Shown here in pieces: positions 25,782-35,104 of a stretch of 64,000 nucleotides of DNA. Location: assembly GCF_001469165.1 (NCBI RefSeq), contig NZ_JABX01000031.1:1-64000 (forward strand), read 5' to 3'. Source of the DNA: Thiohalocapsa sp. ML1. GTDB lineage: Bacteria > Pseudomonadota > Gammaproteobacteria > Chromatiales > Chromatiaceae. The position numbers and the translations under genes are program-made. The notes under the pieces were generated by a model. The model did no database searches, was not told where the DNA came from, and saw nothing but the letters and a program-made list of their open reading frames with translations. Numbering within the stretch: position 1 is the stretch's first letter; each line of letters begins with the position of its first letter.

Positions 25782-26703
25782 CCCTTCCCCAAAGCATCGC
25801 AGCCCCGCGCACGCCGCTGCTGTCGCCGAAGCGGGGCGCGACGATGCGGGTCGCGAGCCCGTCGGAGAAGATGTGCCGGCGCACCAGTGCCGGCAGACTG
25901 GCGTACAGACGCTCGATCTGTGACAGCCCGCCGCCGAGCACGATGACCTCCGGGTCCAGCAGGTTGACGACGGACGCGAGTGCGCGCGCGAGCCGGTCTT
26001 CATGGCGTTGCAGGGCCGCCTCGGCGTCGGCATCGCCACCGGCCGCCGCGGCGGCGATGGCGACGGCGTCGAGCCGGCGCCCGCTCGCGGCCGCGAAGTC
26101 CGCCGCCAGCCCCGGCCCGGAGCAGAAGGTCTCGATGCAGCCGCGGCGCCCGCACCAGCAGGCGGGACCGGGCAGCTCGTCGGGCGCGGGCCAGGGCAGC
26201 GGGTTGTGGCCCCACTCGCCGGCGATGGCATTGGGACCCTGCTGGAGCCGCCCGTGCACGACGATGCCGCCGCCGGTGCCCGTGCCGATGATGACGCCGA
26301 ACACGCTGGCGGCGCCAGCGGCGGCGCCGTCGGTGGCCTCCGAGAGCGCAAAGCAATCGGCGTCGTTGGCGCTCTGCACCGGGCGTTGCAGCAGGGCGGC
26401 GAGGTCGGCCTCCAGCGTGCGGCCGTTGAGCCAGACGGAATTCGCATTGCGCAGCCGGCCGTCGAAGGGCGAGATGGCCCCCGGTGTGCCGATGCCGAGC
26501 GTGTCAAGGCAAGGGGTCTGCGCCGCGAGCCAAGGGACCAGCCGGCCGATGGCGGCCAGCGTCGCGTCGTAGTCATCGCGCGGGGTCGGCACGCGGCGGC
26601 GGTGCGCGAGGCTGCCGTCCGGTTGCAGCACGGCGCCCTCGATCTTGGTACCGCCGAGGTCGATGCCGATGCGACCGCGGTGCTTGGCGTCCGCTGTGCT
26701 CAC
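25777..26703 (-). CDS. ROK family sugar kinase
   Basis: A 308-residue ROK kinase: the ATP-binding start GIDLGGTKIEGAVLQPDG, GTPGAISPFDG, the catalytic Asp in NDADCFALSEA, GTGTGGGIVVHG, GEWGHNP, and the zinc-site cysteines in CWCGRRGCIETFCSG. These features fit the fructokinase / N-acetylglucosamine kinase branch (Mak, NagK). It phosphorylates a hexose with ATP in the cytoplasm. Substrate is not decided by the sequence; nagZ is nearby but on the other strand and in a separate unit. The last codons GRG and the stop come from the GGGGCTA repeat, so the C-terminus may have been altered by repeat insertion. Confidence 0.9.
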   Translation of the reverse strand: MSTADAKHRGRIGIDLGGTKIEGAVLQPDGSLAHRRRVPTPRDDYDATLAAIGRLVPWLAAQTPCLDTLGIGTPGAISPFDGRLRNANSVWLNGRTLEADLAALLQRPVQSANDADCFALSEATDGAAAGAASVFGVIIGTGTGGGIVVHGRLQQGPNAIAGEWGHNPLPWPAPDELPGPACWCGRRGCIETFCSGPGLAADFAAASGRRLDAVAIAAAAAGGDADAEAALQRHEDRLARALASVVNLLDPEVIVLGGGLSQIERLYASLPALVRRHIFSDGLATRIVAPRFGDSSGVRGAAMLWGRG

Positions 26704-26729
26704 GCCGCCGGCGCCGCGGGCATCGCCCG

Positions 26730-28184
26730 TCAGTCCTTCAGGCCCTTCGGGTTCGTGAAGCGCTCATTCAGCGTCTGCACAAAGGTCTCGCAGTCATGCA
26801 GCACCTGTGCGAAGCGGCTTTCGGACGAGGAGGTGAGGCCCACGGGCCAGCCGATCAGCTCGCGACCCCAGCGCTTGGTGTTGGCAGCGAAGGCGGCGAG
26901 CACGTCGCCCGGCAGGTCCTTGCCTTTCAGTTGCCGCCGGAGCCAGCCGCGGACCGTCATGGCGCTCAGGTTGCGCATCGCGAGGTGGGCCATGAACGCA
27001 AGGAACAGGGCCAGGAACTGGGCCCAGCGTGCGGCGCGCTCCATGCCTTGGCTTTCCAGCCATGCGAGCCAGGCAGGCTGGTAGGCCAGGCCCTGCCAAT
27101 CGCCGGCTGGGATGCTGACGCCGAGAAATACGCCGCCCGCGAGCAGCAGCACCACGCCATCGAGCAGCAGCGTCCGCGCGCGCCACTTGCGCACGGCCTG
27201 CGTCAGGAGCGGCACGGACTCATCGGCGAGCTCGGTCGCGACGCCGCGCAGGGAGGCGACGATGCGGTAGGCGCGCTCGACCTCGACTTGGTCCATGCGC
27301 ATGTAGATTTCTGCAACGTCCGCGTCACGCTTGGCCTCGAAGCGCTTGCGGCGCGTCTCATCGGCGATGGGCGGCGCACTCGGGCTGAAGACGGTGAAGA
27401 AGCGCCCAGTGGTCATGCCCACCTCGCCGAGGGCGCGCAGCCAGGCGGCGACGACGTCCTCGGGGTTGTCTTCTTTTGCCGAGGTATCGAGCTGATTCAG
27501 GATGAACAGGAACTTGCTCGAATCCGCCCGGCCTTTGGTCTCCACCACCAGGTGCTGCAAGGTGTCGCGCATCGCCCCGGGCTCCGGGTGGCGGGCGTCG
27601 AACAGCACCAGCACCAGATCCGACAAGGAGATCATGTGGTCGGTGAGGCTCAGGATGGCATCGCGCTGGGCGTCGGCGTCGAATCCCGGGGAGTCGATGA
27701 CGATCTTGCCCCGCAACCGATCGCTGCGGCACGTCTTGAGCTGCAGATAGGCATCGATACGCTTGCCTTCGCCACCGGCAACACGCTCGATCTGCCGCGA
27801 CATCTGGTAGAAAGGGAAGCGCGGGTCCGAATCGAGGGCGATACCCGGCAACGCGCGGGAGTGGGATTCTGGGCTGTAGACGATGACCGTGAAGCGATCG
27901 TCCACCGCTTGGTTGCCGGTGCGCTGGATCTGATGGCCCAGGAAGTCGTTGATGAACGTGGACTTGCCGGCCGAAAAGGTGCCCAGCACCGAGATCAGGG
28001 GCCACCAGGGCACCCGGCTCGCGAAGGACTGGTTCTCGGGCAGCAGGTGCAGGTCGTAGGCGACGCGGTCCAGAGCGCGGAAGCTCTGCACCGCGCTCAG
28101 CAGGATCGGGTTCTCCTGCTCGAGGTGCGCCTCCAGGTCGCTCAGGCGTTGCTGCACGGTTTCGGGTCCTGCCGCGGAAGGCAT
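26730..28184 (-). CDS. dynamin-like GTPase with C-terminal membrane segments
   Basis: A 484-residue GTPase of the dynamin superfamily. G1 is GTFSAGKST at residues 68-76, G2 likely in DDRFTVIVYS, G3 is DSPGFDAD (Asp164-Gly167) and G4 is NQLD at 230-233. The C-terminal third has hydrophobic stretches (LLLDGVVLLLAGGVFLGV and WAQFLALFLAFMAHLAM) that should anchor it in the inner membrane. Bacterial dynamin-like proteins remodel or protect membranes, and some act in defence, but the role of this one is not known. It stands alone, 26 bases upstream of the ROK gene on the same strand. Confidence 0.82.
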   Translation of the reverse strand: MPSAAGPETVQQRLSDLEAHLEQENPILLSAVQSFRALDRVAYDLHLLPENQSFASRVPWWPLISVLGTFSAGKSTFINDFLGHQIQRTGNQAVDDRFTVIVYSPESHSRALPGIALDSDPRFPFYQMSRQIERVAGGEGKRIDAYLQLKTCRSDRLRGKIVIDSPGFDADAQRDAILSLTDHMISLSDLVLVLFDARHPEPGAMRDTLQHLVVETKGRADSSKFLFILNQLDTSAKEDNPEDVVAAWLRALGEVGMTTGRFFTVFSPSAPPIADETRRKRFEAKRDADVAEIYMRMDQVEVERAYRIVASLRGVATELADESVPLLTQAVRKWRARTLLLDGVVLLLAGGVFLGVSIPAGDWQGLAYQPAWLAWLESQGMERAARWAQFLALFLAFMAHLAMRNLSAMTVRGWLRRQLKGKDLPGDVLAAFAANTKRWGRELIGWPVGLTSSSESRFAQVLHDCETFVQTLNERFTNPKGLKD

Positions 28185-28831
28185 GGGCCAGGTCTCCTCT
28201 CGGTGTGGATTGTGTGGGATGCTGGGGCCTGGTGGCTGACCGTCGCCGGACGGGCAACCGCAAGCACGGCGTGGCGGGCGGCGGGGCCGATGGCGCCGGA
28301 TACTAAACGGTTTGCCACGTCCGCAACAGCATACCCTGGCGCATTTGGACCTCGCTTCGGCGGCTTGGTCCGTGCGGCTTTTCGCCGCGCCGCCAAGCGC
28401 TTGCGGCCGTAGCGCGAGGCGCGCCGCGCCGACTTCCGCAGAAACAGGCGGAATGTGGCCAAAGGCTTGATTTGGATCGGGTTAGTGGCGTCCTTGCTTG
28501 AAGTCGCCAAGCGATTCCGTGATACTTACCGACTGCGCGGTGGCTGGCCGGAAGCAGATCGTGCATCGCCGACGCGGGGTCAGTTGAGGCCGCGTCTCCT
28601 ACAGTTCAACCCGAGCACTGCAAGTGCTGGCTACCGGCGGCCGGCGCGCTCGCAAAAAAAGGGGCCTGATGGCACCTGACCCAATATCGCCGCCGGCACT
28701 GGCGTTGCTGACGGGAGCCGGGGCGGCCGCGACCGGGCCGCCGGCTTGGCGTTGGACCCTGGGTCAAGCGTTGCATGACGCGCCGCACCCCGCTTAAACC
28801 ACAATCTTGCTGTCTTCAGGAACCCGCACAC
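28185..28831. other. 647-base spacer with no convincing gene
   Basis: Between the dynamin-like gene and the RND adaptor gene, which diverge. One 74-codon frame on the plus strand (28455-28679) starts like a membrane peptide (MAKGLIWIGLVASLLEVAK) but I recognise nothing in it and coding bias is weak. No repeat of the heptamer family is present. Confidence 0.6.
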
Positions 28832-30007
28832 ATGGGTAAATGCTCCTTCGTCGTCGCCCGGCTGATGACCGCTTGTCTGCTGCTGCCTGCGGCGGCGCCG
28901 ATTGCCGCGCAGTCCGCGGACAACGTCTATCTCGTCCAGCAGGCAGAAGGGTTGCCGACGGTATCGGTCGGCGGCACGGTGATTCCGTATAAGGAGGTCA
29001 CGCTCGCTGCGCAACTGCCCGGCCGCGTCAAGTATCTCGCCGGCATTGAAGGCGACGCCTTCAAGAAAGGGGATACCCTGGTCGCCCTCGACGACAGCGA
29101 GCTGCGCGCCAAGCGCGAGGCGCTGGTCGCGCAGATCGCGACGGCGGACGCCAAGCTCCGCAACGCTGGCGTGCAGTACTCGCGCGAGCTGTATTCGCCG
29201 CGGGCACGCTCGTCGCCGGGCGGCATGGGCATGCCGAACCTCTTCGATCAGTTCTTCACGCGGCCGATGGAAGACTTCATCGGCGACCGCGACCAAACCG
29301 CGGAGATGTCCGCGGACCTGTTCGCGTCCGGCACCCAGATCCAAGAGGCGCAGAACGCCATCATGGCCCTGCAGGCGGACCTGCGCGCGCTCGACTCGAA
29401 GCTCAGAGACGCGCGCGCCGTTGCTTTGTTCGATGGGGTCGTGGTCCGCAAGTTCGTTGAGGTGGGCGATACGGTGCAGCCGGGCCAGCCCCTCTTGAAC
29501 TACGCCGATGTCGAGTACCTGCAGGTGGAGGTGGATGTGCCGGCGCGGCTGCGTCCGGGGCTGCGCGAGGGCGCCATGCTGCGCGCCGAGCTCGACGTGC
29601 CCACCGGCGATGCGACCTCGGACGATGCCGGCGTACCGGTGCGGGTGGCGCAGATCTTCCCGATGGCCGACCCGCAACGACACACCGTCAAGGTCAAGTT
29701 CGACCTGCCGCAGGGGGTGTCGGAACCTGGCATGTACGCTAAGGTGCTGGTGCCGGACTTCAACGCCCCGGCCCGCGTCAATCCGGTGGTGCCGCGCTCG
29801 GCGATCCGCTTCAACGGCAGCCTCCCCGGCGTCTATGTGCTAAACGACGAGGGCAACCCGGAGCTGCGTCTGATCCGCGTCGGCGAGCCGCGCCCGGACG
29901 GGAAGGTGACCGTGCTGAGCGGGCTGCGCCCGGGCGAGCGCATTTTGGAGAACCCCGGCGCCGGGGTCGCGAGCGGCTGGTCGCGCAGTGGAGGCGTCGG
30001 CCGCTGA
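28832..30007 (+). CDS. RND efflux periplasmic adaptor (membrane fusion protein)
   Basis: About 391 residues from ATG 28832, chosen because MGKCSFVVARLMTACLLLPAAAPIAAQ is a signal peptide; the in-frame ATG at 28775 adds 19 residues that spoil it. It has the lipoyl half-motifs GTVIPYKEVTLAAQLPGRVKYL and ALFDGVVVRKFVEVGDTVQPGQPL bracketing a helical hairpin that is short and contains a Gly/Met/Pro-rich insertion (SSPGGMGMPNLFDQF), then beta-barrel and membrane-proximal domains (VPRSAIRF, GLRPGERIL). It pairs with the RND permease that begins 158 bases downstream. No outer-membrane TolC-type channel is encoded nearby. Confidence 0.9.
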   Translation: MGKCSFVVARLMTACLLLPAAAPIAAQSADNVYLVQQAEGLPTVSVGGTVIPYKEVTLAAQLPGRVKYLAGIEGDAFKKGDTLVALDDSELRAKREALVAQIATADAKLRNAGVQYSRELYSPRARSSPGGMGMPNLFDQFFTRPMEDFIGDRDQTAEMSADLFASGTQIQEAQNAIMALQADLRALDSKLRDARAVALFDGVVVRKFVEVGDTVQPGQPLLNYADVEYLQVEVDVPARLRPGLREGAMLRAELDVPTGDATSDDAGVPVRVAQIFPMADPQRHTVKVKFDLPQGVSEPGMYAKVLVPDFNAPARVNPVVPRSAIRFNGSLPGVYVLNDEGNPELRLIRVGEPRPDGKVTVLSGLRPGERILENPGAGVASGWSRSGGVGR

Positions 30008-30165
30008 GTACCGCGGTGCCGCTCGCGGGAGCCCTCGCGCGCCGATCATCAGGCCTTCCCGCAACCTAGCTGCAAGCGGGTCCGCCGTCGCGCACCGGTG
30101 CGTGCCGGTGACGCCGGCGAGACCCCGGCCTCGAATTGCCCCCACACCAGGTCTTGAATCCACTC

Positions 30166-33100
30166 ATGAGCCAGGACGACAGCATCCGCGCCAATTCAGG
30201 GACCGCACCGCAGCACCAGCCGCCCTACGACGAAGAGAACCTGGGCCTCGCCGGCCGCACGGCGCGGTTTTTCATCCGCTCGCCGCTGTCGCCGCTGTTC
30301 TACGTGGCGATGCTGATGATGGGTCTGCTCGGTCTCATCGCGACGCCGCGCCAGGAAGACCCGCAGATCTCGGTGCCTATGATCGACATCATGGTGCAAT
30401 ATCCGGGCGCCTCGGCCGAGCAGGTGAGCAATCTCGCGATGCAGCCGCTGGAGCGCATGATCAGCGAGATCCCGGGCGTCGACCACGTCTACTCCGCCGC
30501 CGAGCGCGGGCAGGGCATCGTCACCGTCCAGTTCGAGGTGGGCGAGGACATGGGTCCGTCGCTGGTCAAGGTAAACGACAAGCTCGCGTCCAACATGGAC
30601 AAGATCCCGCCCGGCGTCCTGCCGCCGCTGGTGAAGAGCAAGGGCATCGACGACGTGCCCATCGTGACGCTGACCATCTGGTCGAAGGACGTGGACGGCG
30701 ACGGCCGCCCGGATGTGGACGACGGCCAGTTGCGCCTGCTGGCGCAGGACGTGTTGCAGGTGTTGAAGGAGGTCCCGGACACCGGCAACGCCTTCATCGT
30801 CGGTGGTCGCCGCGAGCAGATCACCGTCGATGCCTATCCGGAGCGCCTCTCTGGCTATCGCATCAGCCTTGGCGATGTCGCCAATACCATCCGCACCGCG
30901 AACGCCGAGGCCACCGCCGGTGGTGTCGAGTCCAGTGGCGCGCACTTCTCCGTCACCACCGGCTCCTTCCTGAAGAGCGCGGACGAGATCTCGCGGCTGG
31001 TGGTGGGCACCTTCAACGAGATACCAGTCTACGTCCACGACTTGGCCCAAGTGCGCCGCGCCCCGGAGGACGCCACGCAACTGGTCGCCTTCTATACCGG
31101 GCCCGCGGCACCGGAAGGGATCAAGGCCGACGGCGTCCCGGCTGTGACCATCGCCATCGCAAAAAAGCCGCTGACGAATGGCGTCACCGTCGCCAACGCC
31201 ATCATGGACAAGGTGAAGGAGCTCAAGGGCGGGCGCATCCCGAACAACGTCGAGGTCAGCGTCACCCGCAACTACGGTGAGACGGCGGACGAGAAGGTCA
31301 CGGACCTGATCAAGAAGCTCTTCATCGCGACCTTCTTCGTGTTCCTGCTGGTGCTGATCGCGTTCCGCGCGTTGAAGCCCGCCATCGTGGTGCTGCTGGT
31401 GATCCCGGTGGTGCTGTTGATGACGATCTTCATGGCCTGGATCACGAACTACACGATCGATCGTGTGAGCCTGTTCGCGCTGATTTTCTCCATCGGCATC
31501 CTAGTGGACGACGCCATTGTCGTTGTCGAGAACATCTACCGGCGCTGGCTCGAAGAGGGCCGCACGGATGATCACACCGCCGTCGATGCCGTGCGCGAGG
31601 TGGGTAACCCGACCATCCTTGCCACCTTCACCGTCATCGCCGCGCTGCTGCCCATGGGCTTCGTCAGCGGGATGATGGGGCCGTACATGGAGCCGATCCC
31701 GGCGCTCGGCTCCGTGGCGATGCTGATCTCGCTGTTTGCGGCCTTCGTCTTCACGCCCTATCTCGCCATCTCCAAGTGGCTGCGACCCTCCATGCGCTAT
31801 CTGGAGGTCGCCGAGAAGCGCGAGCATCGCGAGGCGGAGGGGCTGGAGCGCCTCTATGTCGCGATCCTGACCCCGCTGATCGAGAACAAGCGCACGCGGC
31901 TGATCTTCAAGCTCGTGCTCTGGGGCACCTTTCTGTTCACCCTCTCGTTCTTCTACTTTAAGTGGGTGCCGGTGAAGATGCTGCCGCTGGACAACAAGCC
32001 GGAGTTCTCGGTGGTGCTGGACATGCCCGAGGGCACCGCGCTGCCGGTGACGGCGAACCTGGCCCACCGCATGGCCGACAAGCTGCGCGCGATGCCCGAG
32101 GTCACGGCCATGCAGCTCTATGCCGGCACGGCGCGCCCCTTCGACTTCAACGGCATGGTCCGCCACTACTATCTGCGCGACAAGCCTTGGCAGAGCGAGA
32201 TCCAGGTACAGCTCAAGAACAAGAAAAAGCGCAAGCGCTCCAGCCACGAGATCGCCGTGGAGGCGCGCGACATGCTGAAACCCCTGGCCGACGAGGCCGG
32301 TGCGAGTATGGCCGTCGTCGAGATGCCGCCGGGGCCGCCGGTGCTGCAATCCGTGGTGGCCGAGGTGCACGGGCCGTCCGCGGATGCGCGGCGCGACTTC
32401 GCCCGCGACCTCACCGACATCTTCGCGCAGGCCGAAAGCACGCGGGACGTGGACAACTACATCCGCGACGCCTTCGACTACTGGCGCTTTGAGGTCGACA
32501 CCGAGAAGGCCGTGCGCCGTGGCATCTCAGTGGACGCCATTAACCAGAACCTCTCCATGGCCTTGGGCGGCGCGGCGCTGGGGGACGTGAAGATCCGCTC
32601 CGGGCATGAGCCGGTCAACATCATGCTGCAGGTGCCGCTGGCGGAGCGCTCGCAGATCGACACCCTGGGCGACCTGCCCATCCGCTCCACCGCCGGCTTC
32701 ACGGTGCCGCTACGCGAGCTCGGACGCTTCGAGCGCGTGCCCGAGGACCACATCATCTACCGCAAGGACCTGCGCGCGGTGGAGTACGTCGTCGCCGATG
32801 TCGGCGGCGATTTGGCAGCGCCGGTGTACGCGATGCTCCAGGTGCAGAACCGCCTGGACGAGATGGGCTACGTCGCCCCTGACGGCACCAAGCCGCAGGC
32901 GTTCTGGCTCGGCCCACCGCCGACCGACCAGGTGTCGGGCTTCGAGTGGACCGGCGAGTGGACGGTCACCTACGAGACCTTCCGCGACATGGGTGCCGCC
33001 TTCGGCGTGGCGCTGGTGCTGATCTACATCCTGGTGGTGTGGGAGTTTGGCAACTTCCGCATCCCGCTGGTGATCATGGCGCCGATCCCGCTGACCTTGC

Positions 33101-34080
33101 TCGGCATCATCCCGGCGCACTGGCTGATGTTCGAGCTTGGCATGGGCGGCGAGTTCACGGCGACCTCCATGATCGGCTGGATCGCGCTCGCCGGCATCAT
33201 CGTGCGCAACTCCATCCTGCTCGTGGACTTCTCGATCCACGAGGTGCAGAAGGGCGTGCCGGTGGCCGAGGCCGTGATCCGCGCCTGCAAGACACGAACC
33301 CGTCCCATCGTTATCACCGCGTTGGCGCTGGTGGCCGGCTCAAGCGTCATTTTCACGGACCCGATCTTCCAAGGCATGGCGATCTCGCTGTCGTCCGGCG
33401 TGCTCGTGTCTACGATCCTGACGCTGATCGTGATCCCGCTCGGCTGCGTCGCCGCGAGCCGTGACCTATGCGAGGTCGCCGTCGCCAGTGCGCCGCCCGG
33501 CACCACGGTGCCCTGCGCGGAGGAGCTGCTCGGCGAGCCCCTTGTGAGCGAGTCACCGGCGCCGCGCCGGGCGCCGCAGGAGGCGGCACCGTCACTGCTC
33601 TCGAAGCTTGGCGGCGCAATGATGATGTTGTTCTATCTGGTGCGCGGGCCGCTCCTGCTGCTGTATGACGCGATTCGGTCCAAGCTCCGGGCGCGCGCGA
33701 AGTCGCAGGCGGGCGACGCGGCGGCGGGTGCTGTTCCAAACGCATTGCGCAGCGGTGCCGGTGCCGCTGCCGAGGCGGCGCGCCCTGCGGCCAAGGCCAA
33801 GGCGACGGCCGTTGCGCCCGAGCCGAAGGCCAAGGCCAAGTCGACAGCCGTTGCGCCCGAGCCTGCAGCAGCGCCGGAGGCGGCGCCAAGCAGGCCCGCC
33901 GCGACGCCCGCCGCGCCGGCCAAGCCCGCCGCGAAGAAGGCGCCGGCGCGCAAGCCTGCCGCCGCGAAGAAGAAGGCCGCCCCGAGCAAGGCCGAGCCGC
34001 AGGCCGCGAAGGTCCAGAAAAAGGCGTCGCGGCGGGGCATCCGGCTCAAGACCGAAGATGAAGGCGGCGATTTTGAGTGA
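30166..34080 (+). CDS. RND efflux permease with Ala/Lys/Pro-rich cytoplasmic tail
   Basis: A 1304-residue RND permease. TM1 follows FIRSPLSPLFYVAMLMMGL, the TM4 relay motif is GILVDDAIVVVEN, and the TM10-12 region is intact. ATG 30166 (MSQDDSIRANSG) fits the family start better than 30136. The core ends near residue 1110; after it comes a further hydrophobic stretch, MMMLFYLVRGPLLLLYD, and then about 126 residues (1179-1304) made almost only of Ala, Lys, Pro and Glu with a tandem pair KAKATAVAPEP / KAKSTAVAPEP and KKAPARKPAAAKKKAAP. This is histone-H1-like and absent from the paralogue at 7638. It would face the cytoplasm. Adaptor gene is directly upstream. Confidence 0.92.
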   Translation: MSQDDSIRANSGTAPQHQPPYDEENLGLAGRTARFFIRSPLSPLFYVAMLMMGLLGLIATPRQEDPQISVPMIDIMVQYPGASAEQVSNLAMQPLERMISEIPGVDHVYSAAERGQGIVTVQFEVGEDMGPSLVKVNDKLASNMDKIPPGVLPPLVKSKGIDDVPIVTLTIWSKDVDGDGRPDVDDGQLRLLAQDVLQVLKEVPDTGNAFIVGGRREQITVDAYPERLSGYRISLGDVANTIRTANAEATAGGVESSGAHFSVTTGSFLKSADEISRLVVGTFNEIPVYVHDLAQVRRAPEDATQLVAFYTGPAAPEGIKADGVPAVTIAIAKKPLTNGVTVANAIMDKVKELKGGRIPNNVEVSVTRNYGETADEKVTDLIKKLFIATFFVFLLVLIAFRALKPAIVVLLVIPVVLLMTIFMAWITNYTIDRVSLFALIFSIGILVDDAIVVVENIYRRWLEEGRTDDHTAVDAVREVGNPTILATFTVIAALLPMGFVSGMMGPYMEPIPALGSVAMLISLFAAFVFTPYLAISKWLRPSMRYLEVAEKREHREAEGLERLYVAILTPLIENKRTRLIFKLVLWGTFLFTLSFFYFKWVPVKMLPLDNKPEFSVVLDMPEGTALPVTANLAHRMADKLRAMPEVTAMQLYAGTARPFDFNGMVRHYYLRDKPWQSEIQVQLKNKKKRKRSSHEIAVEARDMLKPLADEAGASMAVVEMPPGPPVLQSVVAEVHGPSADARRDFARDLTDIFAQAESTRDVDNYIRDAFDYWRFEVDTEKAVRRGISVDAINQNLSMALGGAALGDVKIRSGHEPVNIMLQVPLAERSQIDTLGDLPIRSTAGFTVPLRELGRFERVPEDHIIYRKDLRAVEYVVADVGGDLAAPVYAMLQVQNRLDEMGYVAPDGTKPQAFWLGPPPTDQVSGFEWTGEWTVTYETFRDMGAAFGVALVLIYILVVWEFGNFRIPLVIMAPIPLTLLGIIPAHWLMFELGMGGEFTATSMIGWIALAGIIVRNSILLVDFSIHEVQKGVPVAEAVIRACKTRTRPIVITALALVAGSSVIFTDPIFQGMAISLSSGVLVSTILTLIVIPLGCVAASRDLCEVAVASAPPGTTVPCAEELLGEPLVSESPAPRRAPQEAAPSLLSKLGGAMMMLFYLVRGPLLLLYDAIRSKLRARAKSQAGDAAAGAVPNALRSGAGAAAEAARPAAKAKATAVAPEPKAKAKSTAVAPEPAAAPEAAPSRPAATPAAPAKPAAKKAPARKPAAAKKKAAPSKAEPQAAKVQKKASRRGIRLKTEDEGGDFE

Positions 34081-34167
34081 CTACCCGGCAACGCGGCGGC
34101 CAAGGTGCGTCCATAGGGCTAGACTGATGGTTGAGACCGCCTGATGCGGACACTCCAAGATAGGACG

Positions 34168-34929
34168 ATGCTGACGCCGGTGGTGCACATGTTGAGAATC
34201 TCGGTTCTGGCCTTTTGCTTCGCCCCGGCCGCTTTCCTGGCCAGCCCGCTGACGGCGGACGATCTCTATGGTGCGCCGAACCCGGGTTGGTATAACCAGG
34301 GCAGTGGCTACTCCCAAGAACAGCGCACCCCCCCCGGCGAGTACGGTGCCGGCGGCTACGGCAGCGACGGCTACGGCGATGGCCAGTCCGGCTCCCGCTA
34401 CCCGGGCAGTTGGCAGTCGGGTGCCGACAGCTACGCCCGGCCCGGCGACGGCGGCTACGACGATTGGAGCGACTACCGCCGCCCCGAGCCGCGTGCGGTG
34501 GAGCCGGAGGAGCCCGAGCCCATCTCGCCGAACGGCTATGGCGCCCCGGACTGGGCGCAGGAGCCGATCCGCCCGGAGCGCGACGCGCGCTACGCCCCCC
34601 GGCAAGATCCGCGCGACGGCTACGCCCCGGCGCAGCGGAGCCCTTGGCGGGCGCCGCAGGAGCGTCCGCGCTACCGCTTTCGCGATGATCCGGACTTGGA
34701 GCGCGGCGTCGGCAGCGCCGGCTCGGATCTGCGCTTTCGCCCGTTGACCAAGAAGGAGCGCGAGCGCCTGCACGGCCCGGACGACGATGCCCGCTTCGCG
34801 GACCCCTACCGCGACCGCGATTATCGCCCGCGCAGCAATGACGGCCGCGACGACCGCGGCACCGCCTTCGGCTACGAGCCGCCGCACGGCGACGATTTTT
34901 ACCGGCGCTACTACCGCAGCGGGCGCTGA
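34168..34929 (+). CDS. secreted Gly/Tyr/Asp/Arg-rich protein of unknown function
   Basis: About 253 residues. The start MLTPVVHMLRISVLAFCFAPAAFLASPLTADD is a signal peptide; ATG 34168 has a possible AGGA just upstream, while 34144 and 34189 remain possible. The mature part is low complexity: GAGGYGSDGYGDGQSGSRYPG, then many Pro, Arg and acidic residues (EPRAVEPEEPEPISPNGYG, RYRFRDDPDLERG) and a basic/aromatic end (DDFYRRYYRSGR). It is likely an unstructured periplasmic or outer-surface protein. It follows the RND pump by about 90 bases and may be transcribed with it. I do not recognise a family. Confidence 0.65.
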   Translation: MLTPVVHMLRISVLAFCFAPAAFLASPLTADDLYGAPNPGWYNQGSGYSQEQRTPPGEYGAGGYGSDGYGDGQSGSRYPGSWQSGADSYARPGDGGYDDWSDYRRPEPRAVEPEEPEPISPNGYGAPDWAQEPIRPERDARYAPRQDPRDGYAPAQRSPWRAPQERPRYRFRDDPDLERGVGSAGSDLRFRPLTKKERERLHGPDDDARFADPYRDRDYRPRSNDGRDDRGTAFGYEPPHGDDFYRRYYRSGR

Positions 34930-35015
34930 TCCCCGCGCCGACGGGCGCTGGCCCGACGCCGTCGACAGACCCGCCGGAACCGCTGCTGCGGCTCCGCCTT
35001 GGCACCAGGCGTGGG

Positions 35016-35057
35016 GCCAAGAGCGAAGAGCGAAGAGCGAAGAGCGAAGAGCCAAGA
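35016..35057. repeat. heptamer array GCCAAGA-(GCGAAGA)4-GCCAAGA
   Basis: Six consecutive 7-base units. Immediately after it, 35066-35087 carries CTCGGCC/CTCGGTC-type heptamers and then the head ending in GCTCCGCCTCGC at the cusA stop. Two different heptamer sequences are thus joined in one element. Confidence 0.9.
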
Positions 35058-35086
35058 GAGCGCGCCTCGGCCCTCGGTCCTTTGGG

Positions 35087-35104
35087 AAGCTCCGCCTCGC
35101 TAGC
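35087..35104 (-). repeat. head module of the composite repeat at the cusA stop
   Basis: Read on the minus strand, CTAGCGAGGCGGAGC begins at the cusA stop codon itself: the TAG at 35102-35100 is part of the CTAGCGAGGC motif also found at 59793. Confidence 0.7.

Noticed and set aside
28455-28679. 74-codon gene upstream of the RND adaptor
   Set aside because: No recognisable domain, no clear ribosome binding site and Arg/Pro-rich C-terminal half; left as unassigned spacer.
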